This document shows positions 17,929-27,915 of a stretch of 64,000 nucleotides of DNA, one piece after another. The stretch comes from Flavobacteriales bacterium (GTDB lineage Bacteria > Bacteroidota > Bacteroidia > Flavobacteriales_F > PHOS-HE28). The notes under the pieces are model-generated. The model saw only the letters and a list, made by a program, of their open reading frames with translations, did not search any database and was not told the DNA's origin. The stretch spans positions 3,431,583 through 3,495,582 of the forward strand of contig JAHCIA010000001.1 in NCBI GenBank assembly GCA_026129465.1, given 5' to 3'. The position numbers were made by a program, and so were the translations under genes. Position 1 is the first letter of the stretch, and the number at the start of each line of letters is the position of its first letter.

Positions 17929-18663
17929 TCAACCCTCAAAAGTGAACGTCAACACCCACACCTTGCTGCGCAGGCTCTGTACCGGTGCGCTGAAGCGGGT
18001 CTCGTCGTCGATGAGCAGGTTGGGGATGCCGATGCCCGTCTTGAGTTCGATGCCGAACTTGAAGTAGGGGAGGAAGAAGTCGAAGCCGCCGCCCACCTCG
18101 GCGCTGTAGTCGTACTTGGCGAGTTTGATCACCACCTCGTCGTCCAGGGCCTGGTTCACGTCCTTCTGGGTGGCCATGTCGATGCTCACCTTCCCGCCAC
18201 CGATCACATACACCGCGAAGTTGTTGATGCGGTCGCTGCGGAACTTCATCAGCAGGGGGAATTCCAGGTAGGTGCTCTCCACCGGCTTCTGGAAGTACTT
18301 CTCCTTGCCCTCGTCATTGAGGAATTTGTACTGCAGGATGCGTTCCTGGAAGGAGAGGGTGGGCAGGAAGCGCAGGCTCATGTGGTCATTGATGTTCATG
18401 CTGGCCACGATGCCCAGGTTGAAGCCGGGTTGCTTGAGGTGGTCCAGCACCATGAGCGAATCGCGGAAGGGCGCCTCGGGCTTGAGCTTCACGAAGAAGT
18501 CGCTGGTGTTGTAGCTGAGCAGGAAGCCGAAATGGAAGCGGCGCAGGTCGAAGTTGGGCAGGTTCTGCACCTTCACCCCGCTCTGGTACTGTGCCGCCAA
18601 GGGCGTGGCCAGCGAGAGCAGCAGCAGGATGGGGAGGAGGCGCGGCGCGCGGAGGGGTCGCAT
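17929..18663 (-). CDS. porT: PorT/SprT, outer membrane component of type IX secretion
   Basis: A 244-residue protein with a signal peptide (LLPILLLLSLATPLAAQ) and an outer membrane beta-barrel: NFDLRRFHFGFLLSYNTSDFF, LGIVASMNINDHMSLRFLPTLSFQER, ending VWVLTFTFEG. PorT/SprT is needed for T9SS secretion in Porphyromonas and Flavobacterium, and it sits next to ubiE in many Bacteroidota, as here. The ATG at 18661-18663 gives the signal peptide; upstream in-frame starts do not. It is the last gene of the aminotransferase-rfaE1-ubiE run, after a 134-nt gap. Confidence 0.85.
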   Translation of the reverse strand: MRPLRAPRLLPILLLLSLATPLAAQYQSGVKVQNLPNFDLRRFHFGFLLSYNTSDFFVKLKPEAPFRDSLMVLDHLKQPGFNLGIVASMNINDHMSLRFLPTLSFQERILQYKFLNDEGKEKYFQKPVESTYLEFPLLMKFRSDRINNFAVYVIGGGKVSIDMATQKDVNQALDDEVVIKLAKYDYSAEVGGGFDFFLPYFKFGIELKTGIGIPNLLIDDETRFSAPVQSLRSKVWVLTFTFEG

Positions 18664-18797
18664 CAGGCAGGCAACGAAATTAGGGTGGGATCCTTGTCCT
18701 GGATGGTCACTCGGCTGTCGGAGGTAGAGGGGTTGGATGTTGGTCTTCCCGGAAAAGTGTGTTCTCATCAACCTTCAACGCAGCAAGCTCAAAGCCT

Positions 18798-19526
18798 TCA
18801 ACCACCGACTTTTTTCCTGCCCACATACAGCGTCGCGATCCCGCCAGTGAGCGGTGTGGCGGTGGCTTCATCCATGCCCGCCTGCACCATGATCCGCAGG
18901 AAGGCGGCGCCCTCTGGGAAGGCGTCCACGCTTTTGGGCAGATAGGTGTACGCGGCCTTGTCGCGGCTGATGAGCCTGCCGATGAAGGGCATCACGCGGT
19001 GGAAGTAGAAGCGGAAGAGCCCGCCGAGCAGGGTGTTCTTCGGTTTGGAGAACTCCAGCACGAAGAGACGGCCGCCCGGTTTGAGCACGCGGCGCATCTC
19101 GGCGATGCCCCGTTCGAGGTCCTCGAAGTTGCGCACGCCGAAGGCCACGGTCACCGCGTCGAAACGGTCGTCCGCGAAGGGCAGGTCGGCACTGTCGGCA
19201 CGTTGCAACGTCACGCGCTCCTGAAGCCCGCGCTTGGCCACCTTCACGCGGCCGTGGGCCAGCATGCCTTCGCTGATGTCCACGCCGGTGACGCGCTCCG
19301 CCCTGCGGCTGGTGAGGATCGCGAGGTCGGCGGTGCCGGTGGCCACATCCAACACGTGATGTGCCCGTTCCTGGGCGAGCAGCCGCACCACGCGCCGCCG
19401 CCAGCCCTGGTCCACGCCCAGGGAGAACAGCCGGTTGAGCAGATCGTAGCGGGGGGAGATGCCGTCGAACATGCGTTCGACCTGCTCCCGCTTGGAGCCA
19501 TCCGGGCTATAGGGTGTAACGGTCAT
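18798..19526 (-). CDS. ubiE: UbiE/MenG quinone methyltransferase
   Basis: A 242-residue SAM methyltransferase: DGISPRYDLLNRLFSLGVDQGWRR at the start, SAM motif VLDVATGTADLAI, and the family motifs AFGVRNFEDLERGIAEMRRVLKPGG and ISRDKAAYTYLPKSV. It performs the C-methylation of demethylmenaquinone, the quinone of this phylum. Its ATG overlaps the rfaE1 stop (ATGA), so the two are translationally coupled. Confidence 0.93.
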   Translation of the reverse strand: MTVTPYSPDGSKREQVERMFDGISPRYDLLNRLFSLGVDQGWRRRVVRLLAQERAHHVLDVATGTADLAILTSRRAERVTGVDISEGMLAHGRVKVAKRGLQERVTLQRADSADLPFADDRFDAVTVAFGVRNFEDLERGIAEMRRVLKPGGRLFVLEFSKPKNTLLGGLFRFYFHRVMPFIGRLISRDKAAYTYLPKSVDAFPEGAAFLRIMVQAGMDEATATPLTGGIATLYVGRKKVGG

Positions 19527-20518
19527 GCGGGCAGTCCCAGCCGGGCGCATTCGGCCTGGAATCTTGCGGCGTCGATGGGCACCACGCCCACTTCCTCGCA
19601 CACGAGTCCGCCGGCGAGATTGGCCAGTTGCGCCACCTGCCGCAATGGAAGACCCTGTGCCAGCGCCAATGCCGCCACGGCGATCACCGTATCGCCCGCG
19701 CCGCTCACATCGGCGATCTTCCGCACATGCGCCGGTTCCAAGTGCTCGCCGGCCGTGTCATGCGCATACATGCCATGCTCGCTCATGGTGACCAGTGTGG
19801 CCTTGTTGTCCAGGTGCTCCCCGAGGTCGCGCACGGCGTTGCGCACACTGTCCATGTCGCGGGCATCCAGCTCGATCTTGAGTCCTTCGCGCAACTCCTT
19901 CAGGTTCGGCTTGAACAGGTCAACACCCGCATAGGCCAGGAAGTTCCGCTTCTTGGGGTCCACGGCCATGGGGACGCCGGCGCTTCGTGCGATGCCGACG
20001 ATGGCCGCGATCACCTGTGGATCGAGTACGCCCTTGTCGTAGTCCTCGAAGACGAGCACACCGGGCTTCTCTCGCACGATCACATCGCGCACGGTCTCCA
20101 CCAGCCTGCGCGCATCCTCGGCGTTCAGCGCATCCTCCTGTTCCTCATCCACGCGGACGATGTGCTGGTGGCCGCTGATGACGCGGGTCTTCACCGTGGT
20201 GCGCCGTGCACCTGACCGTATGATGCCCTCCGTGGGGAGCCCCTGCTCCATGAACAGTCGTTCCAGTGTGCGGGCGTGGTCGTCGTCGCCCACCACGGAG
20301 CAGACCACGGCCCGCGCGCCGAGCGCCTTGGCGTTGAGCGCCACGTTGGCCGCGCCACCGAGGCGCGCGCTGCGTTCCTTCACCTGCACCACGGGCACCG
20401 GCGCTTCGGGGCTGATGCGGTCCACGCGGCCCCAGAGGTAGGCGTCCACCATCACATCGCCCACCACGAGCATGGTGGTGCTTCGCGCCTGGTCGAGGAA
20501 GTGGTCGGCGGCGCTCAT
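19523..20518 (-). CDS. rfaE1: heptose-7-phosphate kinase, RfaE domain I
   Basis: A 331-residue PfkB-family sugar kinase with GGAANVALNAKALG (substrate and nucleotide region) and the C-terminal catalytic motif DVSGAGDTVIAV. The early text (VVGDVMVDAYLWGRVDRISPEAPVPVV) is typical of the kinase half of RfaE/HldE. The cytidylyltransferase half is absent, so it is a stand-alone kinase for ADP-heptose supply to LPS. It overlaps both neighbours by 4 nt (ATGA). Confidence 0.88.
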   Translation of the reverse strand: MSAADHFLDQARSTTMLVVGDVMVDAYLWGRVDRISPEAPVPVVQVKERSARLGGAANVALNAKALGARAVVCSVVGDDDHARTLERLFMEQGLPTEGIIRSGARRTTVKTRVISGHQHIVRVDEEQEDALNAEDARRLVETVRDVIVREKPGVLVFEDYDKGVLDPQVIAAIVGIARSAGVPMAVDPKKRNFLAYAGVDLFKPNLKELREGLKIELDARDMDSVRNAVRDLGEHLDNKATLVTMSEHGMYAHDTAGEHLEPAHVRKIADVSGAGDTVIAVAALALAQGLPLRQVAQLANLAGGLVCEEVGVVPIDAARFQAECARLGLPA

Positions 20519-21699
20519 GCGCTTTGCAGTTGTTCCACGGCCTGGGCCACGCGCGCCATGGCTTCGACAAGGCGCTCGTCGCTGGTGGCGTAGCTGATGC
20601 GCAGGGTGCCTTCCGCGCCGAAGGAACGGCCCTCCACCAGGCTCACATTGGCCTGGTCCAGCAGGTACATGCTCAGGTCCACCGAGCCCTTGATGCGCCC
20701 GCCATCGATGCAGGAGCGCACATCGGGCAGCAGGTAGAAGGCGCCCTGTGGCCGGTTCACGCGCCAGCCGGGGATCCTGCCGATGGCCTCGATGACCAGA
20801 TCGCGGCGGCGAAGGAAGTCGGCGCGCATGGGCGCGATCACGGCGGAGTCGGCCTCCACGCAGGCCTTGGCCACGCGCTGCGCGATGCTGTTGGCACCGC
20901 TGGTGAACTGGCCCTGGATCTTGGTGCAGGCCTGGGCGATCCACAGCGGCGCGCCCAGATAGCCGAGCCGCCAGCCGGTGAGGGCGAAGGACTTGCTGAG
21001 GCCGTTCACGGTGATGGTGCGTTCGGCCATGCCCGGAAGGGAGGCGAAACTGACATGCTCGCCGTCGAAGACGATGTGTTCGTAGATCTCGTCGGCGATG
21101 ACGTACAGGTCCTGGTGACGCGCCACCTCTCCGGCGAGATCTTCCAACTCGCGCCGCGTGATCACCGATCCGCTGGGGTTGCAGGGCGAGCTGAAGATGA
21201 GCAGGCGGGTGCGCGGGGTGATGGCCTTGGCGATGCGCTCGATCGGTGTCTTCCAATCCTCTTCCAGTGTGGCGGGCACCACCACGGGGGTGGCTCCTGC
21301 CAGGCGCACCTGCTCGGTGTAGCTCACCCAGAAGGGCGCGGGAATGAGCACCTCGTCGCCCGGGCCGGCCAGCGCCATGATGGCGTTCATGATGCTCTGC
21401 TTGGCACCGGTGCTCACCACGATCTGGTCGGCGGTGTATTCGAGCCCATTGTCGCGCTTGAACTTGTGGGCGATGGCCTGGCGCACGTCCGCATGGCCAT
21501 TCACCGGCGGATACTTGTGCCAGGGGCCGCGCAGCGCCTCGTGGGCGGCTTCCAGCACGAAGGCGGGCGGGTCGTGGTCGGGTTCGCCCAGGCTCAGGTC
21601 GATGATGTCGCGGCCTTCGGCGCGCAATTCTCGGCTGCGGCGGGCCATCATCAGCGTGGCCGATTCGGCCATCGTGGTCACGGCGGGGGAAAGTCGCAT
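20515..21699 (-). CDS. PLP-dependent class I aminotransferase (AspC-like)
   Basis: A 394-residue fold-type I aminotransferase. Residues include DLSLGEPDHDPP, VSTGAKQSIMNAIMAL, the cofactor-contact motif SSPCNPSG, YVIADEIYEH, and the PLP-lysine motif GLSKSFALTGWRLGY. Most likely aspartate or a similar amino acid is the donor. It is the first gene of the four-gene minus-strand run ending in porT. Confidence 0.88.
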   Translation of the reverse strand: MRLSPAVTTMAESATLMMARRSRELRAEGRDIIDLSLGEPDHDPPAFVLEAAHEALRGPWHKYPPVNGHADVRQAIAHKFKRDNGLEYTADQIVVSTGAKQSIMNAIMALAGPGDEVLIPAPFWVSYTEQVRLAGATPVVVPATLEEDWKTPIERIAKAITPRTRLLIFSSPCNPSGSVITRRELEDLAGEVARHQDLYVIADEIYEHIVFDGEHVSFASLPGMAERTITVNGLSKSFALTGWRLGYLGAPLWIAQACTKIQGQFTSGANSIAQRVAKACVEADSAVIAPMRADFLRRRDLVIEAIGRIPGWRVNRPQGAFYLLPDVRSCIDGGRIKGSVDLSMYLLDQANVSLVEGRSFGAEGTLRISYATSDERLVEAMARVAQAVEQLQSA

Positions 21700-21748
21700 C
21701 GTCTGCGGAACACGGGCACCGGTTTCGTGCGCCGGGGCCGCGCGGCGG

Positions 21749-21756
21749 CAAAGCTA
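21749..21756 (-). promoter_or_regulatory. -7 box TAGCTTTG for the aminotransferase-porT operon
   Basis: The minus strand reads TAGCTTTG, a full TAnnTTTG match, 50 nt before the aminotransferase start and well placed for a short leader. Confidence 0.5.
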
Positions 21757-21831
21757 TCCATGTGGGCGGGATGGGCCGGACGCTCCCGCCCACCTCATCA
21801 TCCACGATCTTCGCACCGCATCCCATCCGCC

Positions 21832-22368
21832 ATGAACGACCCGTTGACCCTGGTACTGGTGGCCATCCTCCCTTCGGTGGTGGTCTTCCTCACGGCCTTC
21901 CACCTGATCAAACGCCTCACGGACGACCGTGTCTCGGAGCGGCAGACCGAGAAGATGGCCGAATTGAAGAAGGACGACCGCAAGCACACCCTGCCCTTGC
22001 GCATGCAGGCCTACGAGCGGCTCACGCTGTTCCTGGAGCGCATCCAGCCGGGGCCGCTGGTGTTGCGTACACACAAGAGCAATATGACGGCGCAGATGCT
22101 GCACGGCGAGTTGATCGACACCATCCGGGAGGAATTCGAGCACAATGTGACGCAGCAGATCTACGTGAGCGACAAGGCCTGGGACAAGGTGCGGCAGGCG
22201 AAGGAGGAGACGATCCGCCTGGTGAACCTGAGCTACGAGCAGACGGGCGACGACCGGCCTGGCACGGATCTCAGTCGAAAGGTCTTCGAGAACGTGGCCA
22301 AGCTGTCGCATACGCCCTCCATGGAGGCGCTGCTGGTCATTCGGAACGAGGTGCGCCGCCTGTTCTGA
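21832..22368 (+). CDS. conserved Bacteroidota membrane-anchored protein
   Basis: A 178-residue protein with one N-terminal transmembrane segment (LTLVLVAILPSVVVFLTAFHLI), a Lys/Glu-rich linker, then a conserved helical domain (LPLRMQAYERLTLFLERIQPGPLVLR ... IREEFEHNVTQQIYVSDKAWDKV). This is a widespread uncharacterised Bacteroidota family. The gene ends inside the 3' part of the convergent meaB (32-nt overlap). Confidence 0.8.
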   Translation: MNDPLTLVLVAILPSVVVFLTAFHLIKRLTDDRVSERQTEKMAELKKDDRKHTLPLRMQAYERLTLFLERIQPGPLVLRTHKSNMTAQMLHGELIDTIREEFEHNVTQQIYVSDKAWDKVRQAKEETIRLVNLSYEQTGDDRPGTDLSRKVFENVAKLSHTPSMEALLVIRNEVRRLF

Positions 22369-23326
22369 AGACTTCCAGGAGCATCAGGGCCGCCTGCTGC
22401 GGCGACAGCTTGCCCTCGCGCACGGCCTGTTCCAGCCGGGACGATCCGGCCATCACGCGGTCATCGCCGCGGAAGCGTTCCAGGAGATCCTCTTCCGCCA
22501 TGGTGCGCATCCAATGCACGTCCTGCTCGCGGCGGCGATGCGCGGTATGTCCACTCCCTTCATCGGTCTGCCGAAGTGCTTCGAGCTTGTCCACCAGTTC
22601 CGCGATGCCCCGGCCGGTGAGGGCATCGGTGAGCACCACATCGGGTCTTCGTCCGCCGGGGCGCGGTGGCAGCAGGGCCAATGCGTTGCGTGTGTCGCGC
22701 GCCGCGCTGCTGGCCGCGTCGCCGGCCGCATCGCACTTGGTGAAGACCACCAGATCGGCGCTTTCCATGATCCCGCGTTTGATGCCCTGCAGTTCATCTC
22801 CCGCACCGGCGATCATCAGCAGCACGTTCAGGTCGCAAAGCTGGTCCACTTCCAATTCGCTCTGCCCCACACCCACGGTCTCGATCAGCACGCGGTCATG
22901 GCCCGCGGCCTCGCACAGGAGGATGGCCTCGCGCGTGCGGCGAGCCACGCCGCCCAACGCGCCACCTGAGGGCGTGGGCCGGATGAAGGCCGCGTCCTGT
23001 TGCGCCAGGCGTTCCATGCGGGTCTTGTCGCCCAGGATGCTGCCATGCCCCCGGCCACTGCTGGGGTCCACGGCCAGCACGGCCACCCGGTGGCCCGCTC
23101 CGATCAATGACATGCCCAGCGCTTCGATCAAAGTGCTTTTCCCCACGCCCGGGATGCCTGTGATGCCGATGCGGAAGGCCTTGCCCGCGGCAGGCATCAC
23201 CTGTTCCAGCAGCGCCCGAGCCGTGCGCCGATCCACCGGCCGCTGGCTTTCCACCAGGGTTATCGCACGGGCCAGCGCCGCGCGGTCCTTGCGGAGGATG
23301 CCTTCAATGATGGCGGACGGCCCCAT
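22337..23326 (-). CDS. meaB: MeaB, methylmalonyl-CoA mutase GTPase chaperone
   Basis: A 329-residue G3E GTPase. P-loop GITGIPGVGKSTLIEALG, AVDPSSGRGHGSILGDKTRM, the switch ETVGVGQSE and the base-specificity stretch VFTKCDAAG are all present. It gates adenosylcobalamin loading and protects the mutase from inactivation. The mutase it serves is not nearby; the icmF in this window has its own GTPase domain, so a separate two-subunit methylmalonyl-CoA mutase is expected elsewhere. Confidence 0.92.
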   Translation of the reverse strand: MGPSAIIEGILRKDRAALARAITLVESQRPVDRRTARALLEQVMPAAGKAFRIGITGIPGVGKSTLIEALGMSLIGAGHRVAVLAVDPSSGRGHGSILGDKTRMERLAQQDAAFIRPTPSGGALGGVARRTREAILLCEAAGHDRVLIETVGVGQSELEVDQLCDLNVLLMIAGAGDELQGIKRGIMESADLVVFTKCDAAGDAASSAARDTRNALALLPPRPGGRRPDVVLTDALTGRGIAELVDKLEALRQTDEGSGHTAHRRREQDVHWMRTMAEEDLLERFRGDDRVMAGSSRLEQAVREGKLSPQQAALMLLEVFRTGGAPRSE

Positions 23327-23335
23327 GTGCGAAGG

Positions 23336-23902
23336 TCAATATCCCCGGCGATAATTCTCCACCCAGCTGCTGTCGCCCACATCGCGCAGCAGGCGAAAGG
23401 CATCCTCGCCGCGCGCCAGGCCGGTGAGGTAGAGGATGCCGTAGTCGCTCAGCAGGAGCATCTGGCGGGGTGATGGCGCGTTGCGGTTCTCCGACCAGCC
23501 ACGGCCGGGGTGCTGGCCATTGCGCGGATGGAAGGGGTACTCCCAGAAGCGCAGCTTCCACAGATCGTCGAACACGCCGCAATCCTCCACGCCGCGTTCC
23601 TCGTCATACGGGTTGATGCAGCCGGTGACCCCATATTTCCGGAAGAGGTTCTCGCCCTTGGGATTGGCCTTGCTTTCCAGTGCGCCTTGTGCCTGCAACA
23701 CGAATTGTGACCGTGTGATGGGTTCGGTGGCGATCACCTGGGTGCCCCATTCCTTCACCAGGAAAAGGCTGTAGAGTTCGCTGTTGGCGTTGGTGGCCAG
23801 GCTCACACCGAAGGTCCACGAGGGCGGTGCGGCCGTGTTCTGGCCGGTGGACGATGGGACCAAGGTGAGCCAGCAGGCGATCAGGAATATCCCGGCACGC
23901 AT
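23336..23902 (-). CDS. secreted protein of unknown function
   Basis: A 188-residue protein with a signal peptide (IFLIACWLTLVPSSTGQ). The mature part has EVxxxLFLVKEWG-type text and FHPRNGQHPGRGWSENRNAPSPRQMLLLSDYGILYLTGLARGEDAF. It lies 9 nt upstream of meaB on the same strand. I do not recognise the family. Confidence 0.7.
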   Translation of the reverse strand: MRAGIFLIACWLTLVPSSTGQNTAAPPSWTFGVSLATNANSELYSLFLVKEWGTQVIATEPITRSQFVLQAQGALESKANPKGENLFRKYGVTGCINPYDEERGVEDCGVFDDLWKLRFWEYPFHPRNGQHPGRGWSENRNAPSPRQMLLLSDYGILYLTGLARGEDAFRLLRDVGDSSWVENYRRGY

Positions 23903-23936
23903 GGCGCCAAGTTATCCCGGGAGGCCACGAGCGGCC

Positions 23937-25901
23937 TTATTCCTTGATGAAACGGCCGTGGGCGAAGGGGCTGCCGTCGGGGGTCAGGAGGCGCACCATG
24001 TAGGCTCCGCTGTCAAAGCCTTCCAGTTCGATGCCCAGTGTGTTGCCACCCTTGGTGATCACATGGGTGGCCTGGCCCAATACACTGCCTCGCGCATCGA
24101 TCAGTTGGATCAGGTAGGCACCGTCCTGGGGTACTTCCACATCGAGTTGTACGCGCTGGCGGGCCGGATTGGGACGCAGCGTGATGCCATGGAAGACCCG
24201 GTGGAACATGGCGCTGGCCACCTGGCTGTAGGTCACCGAACCGTCGAGGTCCGTCTGGCGCAAGCGGTAGTAGTTGGTGCCCTGGAGCGGGGAACGGTCA
24301 TCCAGGTGGTAGTCGCGCAGCCCGATGGAATACCCTGCGGCCTGCACCTGCCCGATGGCGGTGAATTGGAGGTCGTCGCCGGCGCGTTCCACGATGAAGT
24401 GGTCGGTCTGGTTCTCCACCTGGGTGCTCCAGGTGATGGCCACATGGTCCGGGCGCGTTTCGGCGCCGAAGGCCACCAGTTCCACAGGCAGGATCATGCA
24501 ATCGAGCGTGCAGCCGTCATACAGGTTCCAATCGAAGGTGAAGTGCTGGCCCGTGATGTCGTAGTTGTCGATGTAGAGCACGTAGATCTCGCCAGCCTGC
24601 ACTGGCAGTGGCGCTGTGAATCCATCGACATCCGTGCCCGAGGAACCTTCACTCACGTCCATGGCCCCATTCCCCAAACCTGTGAGGTAGGCCGCAGCGC
24701 CGGGATAGCCGGGCACCGCCGGCGGCCAGGCCCACGAGCATCGAAGGGGCTGCCCCACAGGCGGGCAGGTTATCTGGGTCATCGGCCCCCAGATGGCGTA
24801 GTCGAAGTCGATGTTCGCCACGGGTGTGATGGTGAATTCAATGGTACCCGAGGTGGCGGGCGAGAAGTAGTACCAGGTGCCCTGTCGTTCGTTGCCGGCC
24901 AGGCAGCCTCGGTTGCTGGCGTTGAGGTCGGTGGTGCAGCCGGTGTAGTTGGTGGTGTTGGAGAAACTCTGGTCGCTGCAGATCGTCAGCCCGCCCACGC
25001 AATCCTCCTGCGGTGTGGGGAATACATCATCACCGCTGATGCAGATGTTGAAGATGCCGCGTTGTCCGTTGTTGCCCCAGAAGCGGATGTAGTAGGTGGT
25101 GAAGGGGTCCAGCGGATCGCAGCGGCGGTCGATGCGCGGCATGTTGCCGGGCCCGGCGTCGCTGTTGCATTGCACCGTGGTGAGACCGTTGCAGGTGCCG
25201 GCGTAGAGCTGCATGTGGCCGTTGTTCAGGCTGCCCGCCTGGGTGTCGATCAGGATGTTGCCGCTCATCGGGGTGGTGAAGCGGAACCACACGTCAAAGG
25301 TGTTCAGGTTGGTCACGCCCGGGCCACAGGTGGGGTTGGGCGTGGTGGCCGACCGCGTGGCGCTCATGTTGCTGAAGGTCTGCATCACACAGCTGGGCGT
25401 CACCGGCAGGGTGATGGCACCGGCGCATTCGTCGAAGGCAGGCGGTGTCCAGATGCAGATGCGGCCGTTCATGGCGTTGTCGGTATTGTGCCGCTGCACC
25501 CTGATCATGTAGTCGGTGCCCGGTGTGGTGGCGAAGACCAATTCGGCATTGTTGCCATTGGCTGCGGCGCTGAAACAGGCCACCTGGGTCAGCGATCCGC
25601 AGGCGCCGGTGAACACATGCACGATGGGCCGGTGGTTGTCGTCCGGGTCGTAGGTCACGGCCGTCATGGTGCCGGTGGCGGTGAACCAGCCGAAGGCGTC
25701 GTCGTTGTTGCTGCCGTTGCAATTGGCGGGGTTCATGGTAGCCGTGAACGAGTTCGGCTTGTTGAAGGTCTGGAACACGCAACTGGTGTTCACCGCGTAC
25801 TGGTTGCCCGCATTGTAGTCGCAGGTGTTCGTGGCCGTCTGGGCCAATAGTGCACCAGAAAATGCGGCGGCTGCCAGCGTGAGGGTGATGCGCTCGTCCA
25901 T
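23937..25901 (-). CDS. secreted T9SS cargo protein, 654 aa
   Basis: It has a signal peptide (TLAAAAFSGALLAQ). Four similar beta-rich modules begin around CDYNAGNQYAVNTSCVFQTF, DECAGAITLPVTPSCVMQTF and EDCVGGLTICSDQSFSNTT; the Cys pattern suggests PPC-like or carbohydrate-binding repeats. A fibronectin-like segment with TQVENQTDHFIVERAGDD follows. The C-terminal sorting domain (ITLRPNPARQRVQLDVEV ... GAYMVRLLTPDG) marks it for T9SS export to the surface. Confidence 0.82.
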   Translation of the reverse strand: MDERITLTLAAAAFSGALLAQTATNTCDYNAGNQYAVNTSCVFQTFNKPNSFTATMNPANCNGSNNDDAFGWFTATGTMTAVTYDPDDNHRPIVHVFTGACGSLTQVACFSAAANGNNAELVFATTPGTDYMIRVQRHNTDNAMNGRICIWTPPAFDECAGAITLPVTPSCVMQTFSNMSATRSATTPNPTCGPGVTNLNTFDVWFRFTTPMSGNILIDTQAGSLNNGHMQLYAGTCNGLTTVQCNSDAGPGNMPRIDRRCDPLDPFTTYYIRFWGNNGQRGIFNICISGDDVFPTPQEDCVGGLTICSDQSFSNTTNYTGCTTDLNASNRGCLAGNERQGTWYYFSPATSGTIEFTITPVANIDFDYAIWGPMTQITCPPVGQPLRCSWAWPPAVPGYPGAAAYLTGLGNGAMDVSEGSSGTDVDGFTAPLPVQAGEIYVLYIDNYDITGQHFTFDWNLYDGCTLDCMILPVELVAFGAETRPDHVAITWSTQVENQTDHFIVERAGDDLQFTAIGQVQAAGYSIGLRDYHLDDRSPLQGTNYYRLRQTDLDGSVTYSQVASAMFHRVFHGITLRPNPARQRVQLDVEVPQDGAYLIQLIDARGSVLGQATHVITKGGNTLGIELEGFDSGAYMVRLLTPDGSPFAHGRFIKE

Positions 25902-25934
25902 GGTCCTGCGTACTGAAGGGTTCTGGGGAACAGG

Positions 25935-26249
25935 TCAGCGTTTGGGTATCCAGGCTTCCTCCATCTGCAAGGCGTGCAGGATGAAGCCACCGCTCTCGGC
26001 CGCTGCGGCCACCTGTTCCTGGCTCAGTTCCACCGGCGAGGTGATGCGCATGATGCCCTTGTCCCGTTCGTGGCGGAAGGTGCCGCCGGGGGTGATCTCC
26101 ACCAGGGCGGCCATGAAGGGCTTGGGCGACATGCCGGGCTGGACCTCTTCCAAATAGGCCACGTAGGTGTACTCCGGCAGAGTGCCAATGCCCTGGGCCG
26201 CGGCCATTCCGGCGAGACCCAGGAAGACGAGGAGCATGATCGGGCGCAT
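25935..26249 (-). CDS. small secreted protein
   Basis: The ATG at 26247-26249 gives a 104-residue protein with a clean signal peptide (IMLLVFLGLAGMAAAQ). The mature part reads YTYVAYLEEVQPGMSPKPFMAALVEITPGGTFRHERD and ends EEAWIPKR. Family and role not recognised. It is on the same strand as, and downstream of, the AbgT gene. Confidence 0.65.
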   Translation of the reverse strand: MRPIMLLVFLGLAGMAAAQGIGTLPEYTYVAYLEEVQPGMSPKPFMAALVEITPGGTFRHERDKGIMRITSPVELSQEQVAAAAESGGFILHALQMEEAWIPKR

Positions 26250-26382
26250 GATGGGGCTTTTCGTGTCACCCGGCCGGTACTTCGGCAAGGCGCCCGTGCA
26301 ACGCGATCGCACGACGAATGGTTACCAAGGCCCCATCAAGCCTGGCTGGGAGGCGATGGACGGCAGGGAAGGTGGTAATGAC

Positions 26383-27915
26383 CTAGGGGAGCGGCACGTA
26401 CAGCGGCGCACCCGGCCCGATGGGCAGTTCCAGCAGCACCCAAACGATCAGCAGCAGGCTCCAGCCGATGAGGAAGACCACGCTGTAGGGCAGCATGGTG
26501 CTGATCACCGTGCCGATGCCGGCCTTCTTGTCGTAGCGGGCGATGAAGGCCACGATCAGGGCGAAGTAGCTCATCATCGGGCTGATGATGTTGGTGACGC
26601 TGTCGCCCACGCGATAGGCCATCTGGGTGAATTCCGGCGAGTAGCCCAGCAGCATGAACATGGGGATGAACACCGGCGCCATGATGGCCCATTTCGCGCT
26701 GGCGCTGCCCATCACCAGGTTGATCATGGCGGCCACCAGCACAAAGGCGAGCATCAGTGGTATGGGGCCGAGGTTGAGCGCCTGCAGGAAGGCGGCACCC
26801 TTGATGGCCATGATCAGACCCAGGTTGGTCCAGTTGAAATAGGCCACGAACTGTGCGGCGAAGAACACCAGCACGATGTAGCTGCCCAGCGTTTCCATGC
26901 TCTTGGCCATGCCCTTCATCACATCGCTGTCGTTACGGAAGGTGCCCGCCCCGATGCCGTAGGCGATGCCCGCCACGGCGGCGCTGAGGAAGATCAGGGC
27001 CACGATGCCGCTCATGAAGGGCGAGTGGAGGATCTCGAAGGTCTTCGGATCGCGCAGGAATCCATCGGCGGGCAGCAGGCCCCACAGGAGCCAGGCGGTG
27101 AACAGCAGGATGGCCACCGCCGCGAAGCGCAACCCGCGTTTCTCCTGCGGCGTTGCGCGGCGCACCTCCTCGGGCTTCTCGTCGCCGGTGTAAGCGCCCA
27201 GCCGGGGCACCACCAGCTTCTCGGTGGTCCAGGTGCCGAGACCGGCGATGAGGAAGGTGCTGACGAACATGAAGTAGTAGTTGCACGCGGGGTTCACCGA
27301 ATAGCTCTTGTCGATGATGCGTGCGGCTTCCTCGCTGAGGCCGGCCAGCAGGGGGTCGATGGTGCCCAGCAGGAGATTGGCGCTGTAGCCACCGCTTACG
27401 CCAGCGAAGGCCGCGGCCAACCCCGCCAGCGGATGGCGCCCTGCGGCGAGGAAGATCACGGCCGCCAGGGGCACCAGCAGCACATAGCCCACTTCACTGG
27501 CCGTGTTGCTGATCACGCCGGCGAAGACGATGACGAAGGTGAGCAGCTTCTTCGGCGAGGCCAGGACCACGGCGCGCAAGGCGGCCCCGATCAGTCCGCT
27601 GCCCTCGGCGATGCCGATGCCCAGCAGGGCCACCAGCACGGTGCCCAGCGGCGCGAAGCCGGTGAAGTTGGTCACCATTTTCGTGAGGATCATGTGCAGA
27701 CCCTCACTGCTCACCAGGTTGAAGGGCCGCACCTCGGCGCCCGTGCCGGGATGGACCACCGCCACATCGAACTGGGCCACCACCCAACTGAGCAGCACCA
27801 CCAGCAGCGCGAAGCCGGCGAAGAGCGTCGCGGGATGGGGCAGCAGGTTGCCGATGCGTTCGACCGTGGACAGGAAGCGGTCCACGAAGGAGCGCTTGGT
27901 GGCGGTGCTGGTCAT
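26383..27915 (-). CDS. abgT: AbgT-family transporter
   Basis: A 510-residue inner membrane protein with about a dozen hydrophobic segments and the family features near [70 protein letters not shown], and the C-terminal half [34 protein letters not shown]. AbgT proteins take up p-aminobenzoyl-glutamate; some relatives export sulfonamides. The start follows from the short charged N-terminus. Confidence 0.9.
   Translation of the reverse strand: MTSTATKRSFVDRFLSTVERIGNLLPHPATLFAGFALLVVLLSWVVAQFDVAVVHPGTGAEVRPFNLVSSEGLHMILTKMVTNFTGFAPLGTVLVALLGIGIAEGSGLIGAALRAVVLASPKKLLTFVIVFAGVISNTASEVGYVLLVPLAAVIFLAAGRHPLAGLAAAFAGVSGGYSANLLLGTIDPLLAGLSEEAARIIDKSYSVNPACNYYFMFVSTFLIAGLGTWTTEKLVVPRLGAYTGDEKPEEVRRATPQEKRGLRFAAVAILLFTAWLLWGLLPADGFLRDPKTFEILHSPFMSGIVALIFLSAAVAGIAYGIGAGTFRNDSDVMKGMAKSMETLGSYIVLVFFAAQFVAYFNWTNLGLIMAIKGAAFLQALNLGPIPLMLAFVLVAAMINLVMGSASAKWAIMAPVFIPMFMLLGYSPEFTQMAYRVGDSVTNIISPMMSYFALIVAFIARYDKKAGIGTVISTMLPYSVVFLIGWSLLLIVWVLLELPIGPGAPLYVPLP

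Noticed and set aside
20524..22368. Long plus-strand frame over the aminotransferase
   Set aside because: The part before 21832 is antisense to the aminotransferase and reads as shadow; only the last 178 codons are a real gene.
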